From Archilochus colubris (taxonomy: Eukaryota; Chordata; Aves; Apodiformes; Trochilidae): DNA of 64,000 nt. This document shows positions 1-12,429 of this stretch, piece by piece (position 1 is the stretch's first letter; each line of letters begins with the position of its first letter). A program made the position numbers and the translations under genes. The stretch is from assembly GCA_023079485.1 (NCBI GenBank), contig CM041097.1, positions 19,141,158 through 19,205,157 of the forward strand. The letters are read 5' to 3'. The notes below the pieces were generated by a model, which was not told where the DNA came from, did not search any database, and worked only from the letters and a program-made list of their open reading frames with translations.

Positions 1-741
1 ACCCAAATGCCTGAGTGTCATTTTATGAAAATTGCCCTTACATCATGAGTGAGTCTCCAGTGTTCCACGGCTGTGCCTTTGCAATAATGGTTTCAAATGG
101 AAACATTTATTTTTCCCCAGTTTTTTAGTAGCTACAGAGGAAGCAGGGGGCTAATTACCAATACTGAGCTGCAAGGGTCAGATCGAGAGGAAAAAATGAA
201 ACTAAATGTTTCAGAAAATAGGTGAAGGATCCTGCTGTGGCAAATTTGGATGATTTAGCCTAGTGCTGTGGGGGTTTTTTGCCTGCAATCTATAAGTTAA
301 AGTAAGTCAGTGCTTTTAGAGTATTGAGCTGGAACTAGCAACAGCACGTAAAGAGACACAATCAGAACTGGATAAAATGAGTTATGAAAAGACTGAAGGG
401 CTATTTTCCCATTAAAAAACAATACATGTTTCAGTTTAATTCTGTATAAAATCAGAAGCTGGGAATATGGTAAATATGCACAATGGAGACATGGTTCAGG
501 TATCCAGCAGCAGGGATACGCCTTCAATTCCTATAGCTCTTTTATTGCAGGTGGGATGTCTGCTTCAAGAGAAGCATCTAAAATAGGTCATTGAAAGAGG
601 AAAGGGCTGAGATTAAAAATTATTTTCTTAGTAAGACCTTTCCTAAGATCCTGGCAGGGGAAACTATGTGGGACTTTTACGACTCTTTTGAAGAGGGCCC
701 TAATGTCACATTATTGTCTGGTACAAAGGGCAAAATAAATT
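1..741. other. A+T-rich non-coding stretch
   Basis: No convincing gene is visible on either strand. The only open frames are short, hydrophobic and without splice-like borders. The stretch ends in an AATAAA hexamer (734-739) directly before a poly(A) tract. Confidence 0.6.
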
Positions 742-761
742 AAAAAAAAAAAAAAAAAAAA
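742..761 (+). repeat. poly(A)20 tract preceded by AATAAA
   Basis: Twenty consecutive A residues follow an AATAAA hexamer at 734-739 by two bases. That is the spacing expected for the tail of a reverse-transcribed RNA copy, but I recognise no parent gene upstream. It could equally be a simple A-tract. Confidence 0.85.
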
Positions 762-1167
762 GCCCTTTTGGTGAGTCAGAGATTAGTTAGCCCTTGGCCT
801 TGAAAAACAAACTAAAAGCAGCATGGAGCTGGTGGAGCAGACTCATGAGTCCCAGCCCACCCCGTGCTGTTTCCCAGCACTGCAGCTGGTGGGGATGTAA
901 ATCCCCAATATCTGATGGGATCAATTTTGACAGAACCCCGAGCAGTGACAGAAGAGCAGCAGAGCTGCTGCAGGACATCTGAAGTCCTGCTTGTCCCCCA
1001 TGTGTGACACAGCCCTCTAGGAGTGCAGGAGCAAATGGCATTTGGCTCCAACTCAGGCCCTCAGCCTGCCAAAGTGCACTGAAGCCACTGGCACACAGAA
1101 AACGTGCCAGAAATGTCTGGATATTGCTTTAATTTTGCCATCCAGATGAAAGCTTTAGGAGCCTTAA
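762..1167. other. non-coding, nothing recognised
   Basis: Moderately G+C-rich DNA. Overlapping short open frames occur on both strands, as expected by chance in such DNA. I see no repeat family, RNA gene or splice-bounded exon here. Confidence 0.5.
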
Positions 1168-1322
1168 AGAATGGTTTGGGCTGGAGGGGACCTTAAAGCT
1201 CATTCAGTCCCAATCCTCCTGCCATGGTCAGGGACACCTCCCACAGCCCAGGGTGCTCCAAGCCCCATCCAACCTTCAGCACTGGCAGGGATGGGGCAGC
1301 CACAGCTTCTCTGGGAAAGAGA
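1168..1322 (-). mobile_element. CR1 LINE fragment (3' end, minus strand)
   Basis: The plus strand reads through the reverse complement of the avian CR1 3' region. It has an 'agaatggtttgggctgga' start, a 'gggacacctccca' block, a 'ccaagccccatccaac' block and an 'agggatggggcagccaca' block in canonical order. The element is therefore a 5'-truncated copy on the minus strand. The match fades after about 1322, although a few CR1-like words continue to about 1380. Such truncated copies are the commonest interspersed repeat in birds. Confidence 0.9.
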
Positions 1323-4300
1323 CTTTCCAAAATTAAACTGTCAAGACCATGCAGGAACACCCTCCTTCCTCCTTGCCAGGGAACTGTGTTTTGCCATGGG
1401 TGTCATAGCAAGATCTGTTTAATCAGATACCAGAAAGCAATGGGCAATTACGGAGTGGTGTTGGTGATGTAAATGAGATTAAAGAGCCACTCAAATCAGC
1501 AAACTTCAAGCAAATACAGAAGTGAGGGAAATCAGCCCACTGCAACCTGGGTTATTTTTTTTTTTCCTCCTTTCGTCTCCCCAGTAAATACTGAGTAAAA
1601 GGTCCCCTTCATTATGGTCTCTCTCACTGCAGTCACAGAAAGGCAGGCACAAAGAAGTTCTCCGAAGAAATAAAGAAGTTGAGAAAATCATTTTATTGCC
1701 TGACAGAAGGGGAGGCTGCCTTAATTTTGTTGTCACTGGGAGACTAAATGTATAAGGACAGCTGCTGTGCTCAAGCAACAATGCAATCAGTTAATGCTTT
1801 CAGCAGGGAGACATTAGCTGCTTCTCCCTCCTGCCAGGCAGGGAGAAACAAAGTTTACCAAAAAAAGAGAAAAAGAGGAAACTTTTAGACATTTTCTTCT
1901 TCCTTTTTTTTTTTGTCCCCTGTGCTCTTTTTAGCAGAAGGACAAGGACTGCACTGGAACAGGGAATGCTTTCCAGGATCTCCCCCTTTCTGCATCCTGT
2001 TGGTCCTGTTCTGATGCATACGTTGGCCATGGCACATTTTTGGACACCACTATTAAGGAGCATACAGCAAAGAAAAGACAGATTATCATCAAAGCTACTT
2101 TTCCTGTTGACCAAAAAAAGATCAAACAGTAAAATGTTGAATAAGGTGCAAAATGAAGCCATGAAACCAGAAAAAAAGTTTGCCCTACATAGTGATGAAA
2201 TTAGCATAAACAAAATGAAGACATTTGCTATTTTTATATTACCAATTTGAAGAGAAGGTAAAGCAGAGCAAGCAAGAAACTAAAACTACACGTAAACTCT
2301 ACGACGTGTTTTCACCTTAGAGCTGTAATTATGAAGGCTTCTTCTAAAGGAAAAACCTTCAGTGCCTACATATGTTCTACCTTTAAAAAGTTTTGATGTG
2401 ATAAAAAGAAGAATCAAAGGAGTTTTATCTGCAGGCATTTCATGAAGAATTAGAACAAGCACAACAGGACAAGAGGAGAAAGGAAGAGGGGAAAGCAAAG
2501 AGAGAAAAGGGAAGAGATGAAACCCAGTCATGTTAGGCACAGCCACCAGTCCATTTCAGATTAGGGACACAGAGTCATGGAAACTTAAAGGACAGAGAAA
2601 AATGTTGATTTTGTAACTCTAATGCTCTCAGGCCATCACCAGCTGAAAAGAAAGAATTTTTGTTAAGTTGCTGTAAGCTCCGATCTTGATCTTATTCTTC
2701 ATTATTCATAAATGTTGAAAGTTTAAATATTTCATATAGATGAGATTAAAAGATTGTGAGAGAAACTGAGTAATCTCCCCAGACTTTGGAAAGCACAGAG
2801 ACCAAACCCAACCAAAAAGGAAACGAATGCTGAAACTACATTGGTGATTAAATCCCTTATTTATAACATTTGTCTTAATTTCAAAGATTTATTGAAAAGG
2901 GATTTAAAGGAGATGAATTAATCTTAAAAAATGACAGACTAATCCTTTCTTTGGGACTAGTGATTATGTGAAGGTGTATTGAGAACAGCAGAGAGAACAC
3001 TGGGCACTCCTGCTGGACAGATTCTGCAGTTCAGTTTAGACATTAATCTGTAAAAGTGGATTAAGAGAATCTGATGGTTAGACATTTTCACCAGGGTTTT
3101 ATTCAGTCTGGGGAGCAACATCTACAAAGAATACACTGATGTTGTATAGCTCACAGAAACCACCAGGGAAGGGAGCTGGAAAACAGACCACAATTCATGT
3201 GGAAAAGATTAAACATTGCTATAAAGTAATCTAATTAGTCGTATTCTTTGTTCTTCTTGGGACATCTTCTGAACTGGCTGGTTTATTCTTTTTTACTCCC
3301 TTTGCCCCCACAGAAAGGGCTCCAAAAGATGGCTGGGAGCACACCAGGGAAGGTCAACATGCAGATCAAATGAAGCCAGATATAATGAGACTCATCTTTG
3401 AAACCTCTTGCTAATTAAAAGACAGAAATCTGAGCCTGGTCATGTTTCTAGTCAAAACAAAGAAAGTTTTGCAGTCATTCCAACGGCAACCAGATCAGGT
3501 TTCTGATAATATTGATCAAACATCAAATGGAAGAGGGCAAGATGGTAACTAGAAGAGTCAGAGTTAGTAGTGAGGACACCAAGCAGGAACATGCTCTTTG
3601 GATACTGGTGTGCTGATACCATCAATTAACAAGCTTACTGAGGATGATCTTTGGAAATGTACAATCCATAAACTGCTGTTATGATCATCACTATAAATTT
3701 CTTCATGTTTGTCACAGGTGCTTCATGCCACTATTGCCTTTCAGTGCCTTCATTCCAGAGGAGGTCTGGCTTGATCCAGGCTGCTAGACAGGAGGTACAG
3801 AGGAGCACAGATCTTGTGTGCAGGCTGGAGAAGATTGGATTAGAGAGGGCTAAAATGAGCTGTCAAACGCTTTCATTTAAGCATTCTGGAGAGGATTCCA
3901 AAGTCATTGAGACCTAAATACACTGGGAAATAAAATGGAGCTAGATGAAGGCACAAATAAATGAAATTGAGAGACTGTCTTAATGCCAAGCTTGAGGTTG
4001 TAGAGAATATAACAACACAGACTATTTTTTCTTTTAAATCAGGAAAATATGTCAAAAAAAGAGAAAGAAAATCAACTATGACCAAGCAGAAAATACAGTC
4101 ACTTACTGTGAACAGCAGATATTAGATCTGAAGGAAAAATAATCTATACAATTCTCTTTTCTCCTGAATAAAGCTGACACACCATTTTGTCTGATAATCT
4201 GCTTTCCCGTGATGCAACTGTGTTCTAAATTAGAGAATATAATCACTTCATCCTGGCTGGAATTATTGTGTCATATTGCTGTGAATGGTTCAGGGGGTCC

Positions 4301-4859
4301 CACCGATCAGGGCAGTGTAAGCATGTCAATAGGAAGTGAAAGGCTATCAATCTATTTTAATTAATCAAAGCTTTTTCTTATTTTTGTGAGTTCAATACGA
4401 TGTAGTAACTGGAGATGATGTTCCAAGCAGAAATTATGGAAGAGACCTCTTGCAGGCAGTTTTTGAAGTCTCTCCTTGTTGCAGGTAATGTTTTGCAGTG
4501 GATAAATAAAATGGGCATTTTTCAATAAATGTGTAGCCTTTTTTGGTTTGGGTTTGTTGTTTTTTTGTTTTTTTTTAGTATTTCTTTCCAAAAGCAGAGC
4601 TGAAAGCAGCATCAGACTCCCAAGCAAAGAGTCTTTTTTTTCTCTTTTAAAGGCTGAGGGATTCCTGGCAAAGGAGATAGCAAAATGCCCTTCCTGCCGC
4701 CTTCTGTTCCAGAAACGTTGTTTGGATGCTCAGAAAGATTCTCTAGAAAGTCTCATGGATGTTATCAGGCATTTTCACCACCTTCGAATGACAAAAAAAA
4801 CCCCTCAAAACCTAAGGATGACGAAGGACTCTTCTGGGCTCAGTACCGGTCCCTGAGGT
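1323..4859. other. non-coding stretch, no gene recognised
   Basis: About 3.5 kb of A+T-rich DNA with short open frames only. A run of T near 1555-1567 and A-rich words near 2100-2180 and 4020-4080 are the only compositional features. An open frame across 4548-4856 lacks splice-like borders and repeats, so I do not call it a gene. Confidence 0.55.
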
Positions 4860-5650
4860 GGCTCCTGTGCTGAGCTCCGCCTCCCGCCTCACCTCTGGGC
4901 CAGCCCCCGGATGGCTGTTCCTCTGCCGCTAACAAATTCCAGCCAAGGGAAAAACTGCAAAAAATAAAATCCCTGCAGGGCAGAGGAGCTCGTTCGGGTT
5001 CTTTTGTGGTGGGGTTTTTTTTTTGGTGGGGGGAGGTGAGAGCAATGCCAGAGCAGAGAGACCAAGGAAGGAGGGGGCCAAGCGGGTGCTCCCTCACATC
5101 CTGAGGTGAAATGGCGGTCTGGCCGCACGCAGCCCCTGAGGAGAAAAACCACGGACGGGCAGCCGTGGATCTGCACGGATTCTGTGGAGGATCTGTGAAG
5201 GATCAAGGAGGGGCAGACATCAGCCTGCAGCCGGCCCCGGGGCAATCTGCTCGTGAGGGACTCATGGGTGGCGCAGGGGTTCCTGAAGGACTCAGCCATG
5301 GGAGGAATCCTCCCCCTGAGGGAGAGGAAACGGCAGAAGCAAAGCGCGGGAAAGGGGTCCCAGAGCCCGGATGTTAGCGCCTCAACCCCTCAGCTGCTGA
5401 GGGAGCGGAGAGGGGGGGGAAGCAGTGCGGGACCGGGGAGAAGAGCGCGGTGGGGATCTGGCCGTGTTTTTTCTTCCTTCTGTTCTGAGAGATCAAATTA
5501 ATTTTTTGTTCTCCTCAAGTCGAGTCTGTCTGGCTTGCCCAGGACCATAACTAGGTAAAATCTCCCCTCTCGTTGGATTCAGGGCCCTTTAGGTTTTCTC
5601 CTCCCTGCCGGGCAGAGGGGTGAGTGCTGAGGTGTGTTTGTTACCTACTT
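4860..5650. promoter_or_regulatory. CpG-rich island-like patch
   Basis: By eye this interval has roughly 30 CpG dinucleotides and high G+C, concentrated at 5100-5470, while CpG is rare almost everywhere else in the window. Clusters lie near 5113-5165, 5225-5265 and 5330-5460. Such a patch usually marks a promoter kept free of methylation, or a recent insertion of a G+C-rich element such as an LTR. A GTGAGT-like donor ('gaggggtgagtgct', near 5617) would fit a first exon on the plus strand. I see no TATA box and no convincing start codon with a long frame. Whether it is a promoter is inference. Confidence 0.45.
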
Positions 5651-6380
5651 GGGCCTGAGACACAACAAGTGTTAAAACTGAGGAGAAAATAACCAAAACA
5701 ACACGTTTCCACTGTTCTCCATAAACATTTTAAGCTTGGGTGAACTTTCCTATAGAGCTTTTGTTTCTTCTTTTTTTCAAATGCCTTGAGTTGCACCTTT
5801 CATAGAGAGCTGATAAAGTTTGAGAGGTTTAACCATTATATTCTGCCTTTAACCTTAAAATTTTGCTGGCATGAACTGCATCCAGGTCCAGTTCTGAAAT
5901 GCAGCTAAGGTTGATTTCAGCAGGTGTTGCAGCAAATCTTCATTTCTTCAGAGATTATTTAGATGTTTGGCAATTTCCATCTCAGCCCTTCTGTCTGCAA
6001 AGCAACAACGAGCCTTTTTCTTCTTTCAAATAAAGAGCAAAAGAATATACAAATGAGAAGATTTGCCAACTTCGGTTTCTCTTCTCTGTGGTTCTTTGAA
6101 ATTACTTCCCTTGAACATCCATCTTTGGAAAAGCAGATGACTTTAGACAACCCTTAGAACTCCACAGAGGCATCTGTAAAATGTTTTCTCCCAGACAATC
6201 AAAGGCAGGAGACTTCTGTTTCTCAAACCCTATGATAAATAAAGAACTCTTGACTAAAAATGTAGCTATATAAACATGGGAATCACGTTAAACTCTTGTC
6301 ATCTTATAGAAAGTTGCACTTGACTTAACTGTTTGGGAAGACTTTCAGGGCATACTTCAAAGTCTTGTTTGTTTTCCCAG
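5651..6380. other. non-coding stretch
   Basis: A+T-rich DNA with no recognisable repeat. A frame without ATG opens at about 6311 and runs into the exon-like segment that follows. Confidence 0.5.
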
Positions 6381-6475
6381 ATTCACCAGAAAAAAAGGCT
6401 CTGAGGGGAGCTGGATGGCTGCTGACACCCAGTGCTGTGATAACTGTCCCAGTAAAGTGAATGGGTCACCCACTG
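6381..6475 (+). other. exon-like open segment, plus strand
   Basis: A pyrimidine-rich acceptor ('gtttgttttcccag') precedes 95 bases that are open in one frame. A GTGAG donor follows directly ('cactg|gtgag'). The encoded stretch includes the cysteine cluster QCCDNCP. The same frame stays open on both sides, from about 6311 to a TAA near 6583, so the open length is not confined to the putative exon. I do not recognise a family. It could be a real exon, a decayed transposon frame or chance. Confidence 0.22.
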
Positions 6476-8959
6476 GTGAGTCCAGATACCTGTTAGCCTT
6501 AAAGCAGAAGCTAGATTTTGGTTGTAGATTGGAAGTATTTGGGGACATCCCACCCTCTATTAGTGTTCACTGGCACTGCTAAAGAGATGACCTCAAAATG
6601 CCTTTAAAAATGTTTTCTAGCAAAAGATTTTGAGGGGGTCTGCACCACGTCATATATGAGAAAATGAGGAGGTAGAAAACAAGCAGGTTCCTAAATTCCT
6701 AAGCCTACCTCAGCCAGACCCCTAGAGGGGACACTTCAGAGGACTGTTCTCTGTCTTCAGAGGTGAATTCAAATTACTTGTAGATTTATGTTGATTTGTT
6801 TATCCCTCACCCTTGGTAAGAAGCCTTGCCCTGCATTAAAAACTAAATGAATGCTACTTAAAGTTTAGCCTTATTGATTTGCATTTAATACGGGACAGTA
6901 AATTAAATTTATGCTAATATGATACATATATTCTTCCCTGAACCATTAAAGGGGAGGTGGGGCTACACAGTGCAATAGTTTAAATAATTACAGCTGTCAC
7001 TCACAATTATCAAACTGCTGTGCTGATCAGAGTTCTTAAAATCTTGGATATGAGATCCTTGAAGTTCCCCAGGAGCAGCTTGGGATGTTGGAAGAAGTGA
7101 AAAGTAGAATCTTTGTGTTTTAATGGTTTTGACAGGATTTCATTTTTTTCATGCTTTCCAAAAAAAGGTGTGCCATGGAACTAGAAATGCCAGAATATTG
7201 CTTTTGGTTTAGTTCCTTCCTCCTGTACATAACATCTCATAAAACCCCACCTGAACACCCAGTAGCAATGCTTCTCTGTCATCACCAGGACTGGCTCTGT
7301 GTTATCTATATACATCCAAATATACACTAATACATGTGTGTGCATAAATATATATATACATATGTATGTAAAAATATAAAATCAAGTGACCTAGAACTGA
7401 AGTATTGTACAGCACATGCCTGGAGAGTATCTAGTTCACTTGTATCTTCACTCAAATTCAGTTAAAGAATGAATAATTGTTGGTATGAATAAAATAGTGT
7501 CTCTAGTCTAGGTGGCATTATCTTTAAAATATGGCGTGACAGATCCTTTGAAATGTAAAGGTATGACCAAGTTATTAAGCTTTTTTTCTTTTTTTTTTGC
7601 CTCCCAGTATTTTTAGTCCATGGTTACCTTTGATTTCCAGCACTGAAGTAACAATAGAGACAGAACAATAGAGGTCACAGGAGAGAACAGACAAAAATCA
7701 GGTCTCAGACTGTACACAGACAGCTCCTCTGGTTCAGAGTTCATCAGTCCAAGCCAGTGACCTCTAGAGAGTGACAGGCAGGGATATCTGCATCCCAGCT
7801 CCTCCATCCCATGCCCTGCAGGGAGGATGAGTCTTTGTGATGAAAATTTCTGGGATGAATGAGACTCACTCAGCTCAGCCCTCAGACTAAACTCCTTGTG
7901 CCTTGGAGCTGAGCTGCAGAATTAGATTTCTGCAGCACTTTGTACCATTATGGGAATGCCTGAAGCTTCAGAGGCAGCAAGGGACTGGGGATGGAAAGGG
8001 GAGCAACACCATCTCAGAATTCCCAGCTCTGAAGCTGGTGCCTCTGCTCTAATGATGGTCTGGGTAGCCAAAAGCAGCTTTAAAGCCCAAGTTTTAGTCT
8101 GATCCCTTCAGGGGTAATGGGCTAATGCTAAAGGAAGGAATATCCAGAAATGGAAATGAGTAGATACTGATGAGGAAGGCTGAACAAGGGGCTGCAGAAC
8201 ACCACTGGGTGATGCAGACCTTCAGTACCACTGAAAAAAAAAAAAACCCCAGTGCCTTAAAAGATACATTGGAGTTCTGGAGCAGAAAGAGGAAGTAATA
8301 AGGTATCTGACTATAATATCACAGATTTTGTTACATTTTAATCAAGTCTCTGAACTCCACAGGGTACATATTTTGCATGTTAGCTCTCTAAATTGCATCT
8401 AAATCTTTGTTCTGTGACATTTAGCATCACTCTGCTTTAGCAAAGGTTGCTGCTTTTTTTTCCCAATGCCTTTCTGACCTGTCTTTAAAGCCAGCACTCC
8501 CATCAGTCTCAGCTGACATACAGAAAATAGGGACATATTGACTTTTACAAGAGGTGACACAACATGAATAGCTGAAAACCTGGCACTGGGTTTTCCATAT
8601 GAAAGGAAGTGTCAACAAAACAGACAGAAGTCCCCAGCTTCATCCACTTAATGAATCACCATTGTCCGTGTACATGCATAGATTCACTGCTCTCCCATCT
8701 CCTGAGAGAAATGGATGAACTTTAATACAAAAAAATTAATCCTTTTAAACCAAAATTTTGACTTTTGTAAACATGAAAGATGATTTCTTAAAAATGCAAA
8801 GGAATGAGGTTAATTGCTTTGAGTTGTGTGCTCCACTAGAAAGGGAAAGTTGAGGTGAAGGAATATGATAACTTGCCTTTAGTTGAAGACTCAACACAAT
8901 GTTCCTTAGTGTTTCAAAAAGCCATTTATTGTCCTCCTTCTTCCACCTTCCTAGGAGCA
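6476..8959. other. non-coding stretch with a TA-rich tract
   Basis: No gene recognised. Contents are a TA-rich simple region (7307-7380), a T-run near 7580-7598 and an A12 run near 8234. A minus-strand segment near 8427-8513 has an acceptor-like 'tttctgtatgtcag' but no family resemblance. Confidence 0.5.
7307..7380. repeat. TA-rich simple sequence
   Basis: A degenerate alternating purine-pyrimidine tract of short TA, CATA and TG units with an (AT)5-like core around 7347-7358. It is a typical low-complexity region. Confidence 0.7.
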
Positions 8960-9050
8960 CAGGATAACTGAGGCTAGATAGGACCTCAGGAGGTTTCTAG
9001 CCCAACCTTGGGCTCAAGGAAGGTCAACTAAGAGCTCAGATGAGATTACC
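8960..9050 (-). mobile_element. CR1 LINE fragment (diverged, minus strand)
   Basis: The plus strand holds 'gaggctagataggacctcag', then 'ttctagcccaaccttgggctc', then 'aaggtcaactaagagctcag'. This is the order of the CR1 3' block of the type with 'caaagcagggccaactag'. The copy is old and truncated, and the match ends near 9050. Confidence 0.6.
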
Positions 9051-11640
9051 CCACACTTGTTCACAAAAAAGACACCTTTTTTTACCCCTATTGCCACCCA
9101 CCCACCTTTCTCTTACTCAGGTGCACTCTGGATTAGTCCATGCCCAGGGACAACATGGCCAGCCCCAAATCCTGTTTAGGTAAAGGTGTTCTGTGAGCAC
9201 TGGAGTGGTCCCACACTCCTCTGCTGGGATCATCCCATGCCCAGCAGGTTACCCACCCAAAGGGTGGAAGGGTAAATCAAATGGCTGATTGGGACAGGCT
9301 TAAACTTTCAGTTTACAAATCATGGTGAAAACTTGCAGAAGTGTCCTGATCACACAGCACAGAAACAAAACATTTCTAGAAAGGTTTCTTTCCCATTTTT
9401 CAGCTGCTTTCTAGTCCCTTAGAGCCACCCAGTGCTGTCATACACCAAACAAATCCATTGCAAGAACACTAATTGACTCTGGCTGATTAACAACTGACAA
9501 CTGCTCAGCAGTGCACTCAACAGAAAACCTGAGCTGGCTCTACAATTCCTAGTGCTAAAATCTACCAGAACTGGCATTAAGGAGAATTTCTTTGCTGGCA
9601 GGCCCCATGCAGAGGTCTGCTTCTCTGCAGATGAGGGAAACCACAGCCTCTGGTGAGGAACAGCTCCTTTTTATGGCACATCTGGCCTCTGGGAACAGAG
9701 GTTTCCTGTGGAGCTTGTGGATGAATTTTCCTACCAACACACATTCTTCCAGTAGCTGATACTTGCCACGCCATATGCATGTTATTTCCTTTCAAGAGTT
9801 ATCATGCATAGAATAATTTATTATTGTATGGAAATGCTGTAATGAAATAAGAGTTGCCTCAATGCCCTAAAGCTGTAGGGTCATTTAAATGCAACTGTCA
9901 GATGAAATGAAAAGCTACACACTCCTTATAAAACTGCAAGACTTGTTAGATTAACATTTCAGTCTTCTGAACTGAGTAAGTAGATCTGAGAAATAAATCC
10001 AATATAGAAAATTGGATGTTGAGAACTGCAGAGTTGAGTATTTATGAAATGTCATTCCCCCCTTAGAAATCCATACAGTTGGGAGCTGAATGTTTACTTT
10101 CCTCTCCCACTCAAGAGGGTGGGTGCGACCCCAAGTACTGCAGAGCTGTGTGACAGTGGGGACACAAAGCTTTGGGACAGTTCTGTGCTGTGCCACCCTT
10201 GCACTGCAGGGACAGCACCCAGGGCTCAGGCAAACAATGTCACCCCAACAGCTGGGTCTGCAAACACACTTTCTGTCCTGTCTCCTCCTGGAAGGAGGGT
10301 GACCAACTCCTCCTGCAGGTCACTGGTGACAACCATTGTGGCTGCACACCCCCCTGGGCAATGCCAAGGGGACAGAGGGAAGGGGAGGGCATCTCACCCC
10401 TAAACACCATTAGCTCTTTTCAGCTCTCCCATCACAATGCTCTTTTATATACTCCTTTGTTTTCAGCACAGGGGACAGACAGGGATAGCATTTGGCCCTC
10501 AGAAGTTATCACCCAAACTAGATTTGGTCATTTATCTGCCTTCCAACTGTAATGAGCCACATTAGTTAAAACTGTGACATAAAAGGTAGAAAGGAACCCT
10601 CAATATCAACCTGTCTATTACCCTTTTGATCAGCCTGGCCCTCTAGGCTCATTGGCATGGATTTATTTTCTAGAAAATCAATAGCAAAGTCACATATCCT
10701 GAAAAGGGAGCTTTTCCTTTTGTGTGGAGCACCAGACTGCAAGAGGCAAAGGAGCTGGAGCCACCTCTGAGTGCTCCCACATCTTCAGCCCCCACTGTGG
10801 CTTCCAGGTGGCCCCAGTAGAGATGTGACAACTAAAAGAAGAATGTTAACTGGTTAATATTTGAAGGCTTGTTTAATATTTTAGACAGTAAAATTCTTCC
10901 TGTCACTAAAGCCAATATTGAAGCAGGATGGAAACTGCCTGCCAGGATGGCAGTCCCTGCTGTCCTCCCATTCCATTCTTCTCCAGGCTCATTATAGAGC
11001 CAGCATCAGAGTCTATTTCACTTTTCCATTCACAGTCTATGGAAAAAATATAAATTTGAAAATGAGTATGTACAGTTTTTTCTTTGCAAACTGTTCACAA
11101 CCTTGTAATTCAGTTACCTTCAGAGTCTGTGGTAATGCTTCTAAGTCTCTGAGCTCATAAATTGATGAGAAAAGTAAAAAAATTCATGAAAGAAAACTGA
11201 TCTTAGTAGCTTGAGATGGCCAATTCAGTTATCTGTGTGTGTTTAAATGTAGCCAGATTAATTCAGCTTCTGCAGTTAAGTGCAGTTACTTAGTTCTGCT
11301 TCTTGAGCTCCACACAGGATGACAGTTATCTCTGAACAACTCAGTTTTAATTTTACTCTCCTCTTATGGACATTTTTAACCATTTCACACATCAGGAAAG
11401 ATACTGGACCAAAATTTTGGAAGCAGTAACATGTCCACGGCTTTACTTTCTCTGATTACCCAAGCAGTGACCAAGTCACCGTTCAGCTTGACTTTAAAAA
11501 AAAAAAAATTTAAAAAAAAATCTTTTTCCAGTTCTGTTGCATGAGCCCAAAATCACCTAAAATGCTGGTTTCCCCCTACCATTATTGTTCAGCAGAAGCC
11601 TAACTTGCAACCTTAATGTCTATATAAATGCAAAATGGGA
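9051..11640. other. non-coding stretch, no gene recognised
   Basis: About 2.6 kb without a supported gene. Several overlapping frames at 10044-10552 lie in locally G+C-rich DNA and read in all three frames, which argues against real coding. An A/T-only patch ('aaaaatttaaaaa') sits at about 11493-11520. Confidence 0.5.
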
Positions 11641-11755
11641 ACAGCAGCAAGTGTTTTCATGTTAATAAACAAATACAGAAGACAAGATCAATTAGTCAAA
11701 ATGATGTGACTCATTTGTCATTTACACAGCACTGCAGAGGAACTGATCCACCCAG
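11641..11755 (+). repeat. duplicated element, copy A (contains TGACTCA)
   Basis: This segment aligns with 12518-12633. Shared words in the same order are 'cagcagcaa', 'ataaacaaatacag', a TGACTCA core followed by 'ttgtcattTacacag', and 'gatccaccca'. Divergence is considerable but collinear over about 115 bp. TGACTCA is the consensus AP-1 (Fos/Jun) site and also fits bZIP Maf half-sites. The pair may be an old local duplication or two copies of an uncharacterised repeat. Confidence 0.55.
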
Positions 11756-12429
11756 GGATTCTGTTCAACATCAGAGGGTTTGGGTTTGTTCTACTCACAG
11801 TTCTTGAAAAGATACTTTTAAAATCAAACAACTCCACAATCTATGCATCCACTAAGCCCTGTTGGAAAAAATCAAGAAAAGGTTGCTCACTGCCTCCTGG
11901 ATGTATTTTCTTACATCTGAAATAGCTGCATTTGTCATCCTCACATTGTCCAGATCCCCATGAGTGAAATACCAAATGGTCCTTCAGTGATCCTCCTCTG
12001 TCTGATCTCTCTGGTACCTATAGAAGAAGAAAAGCAATGAAAATAGAAACCCTGACATGGAGGGTGAACAGCAGTGGATATTCAGGTGTCTTAACTAGAC
12101 TGCATTCTCAACAGTATGATCCAGTACAGTCTGGTCTAATGCGTCTATGTCAACCAGCAAAACATCTCTTTGGTTGCCTCCCTGATACCTGCAGGAAAAT
12201 CAGGTACCACAATGTCCTTTTTTCAGTTGCTCAGGCAAGCTATTCATTTGTCTTCAAGTAACAAACCTGAGATCCAGCCTCTTTCAGCCTTAATGTATCC
12301 ACTTGTGCTCCTTTCCAGGAGTGGCTGTGTGAGCTGAAATTGATGTGATTATTTTCAAAGTGGACAAATTCTTTCTGAACCTTTCCTGTTCTTTCCAAAA
12401 AAACCCAGCAAGCCAGTCATCTGGCTCAC
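11756..12429. other. non-coding spacer between duplicated copies
   Basis: No repeat or RNA gene recognised. A 74-codon plus-strand frame (12037-12261) has no splice borders or recognisable motif and is not called. Confidence 0.5.

Noticed and set aside
10560..10620. Possible diverged CR1 block ('gaaaggaaccctcaatatc')
   Set aside because: Too few ordered words match, so it could be chance.
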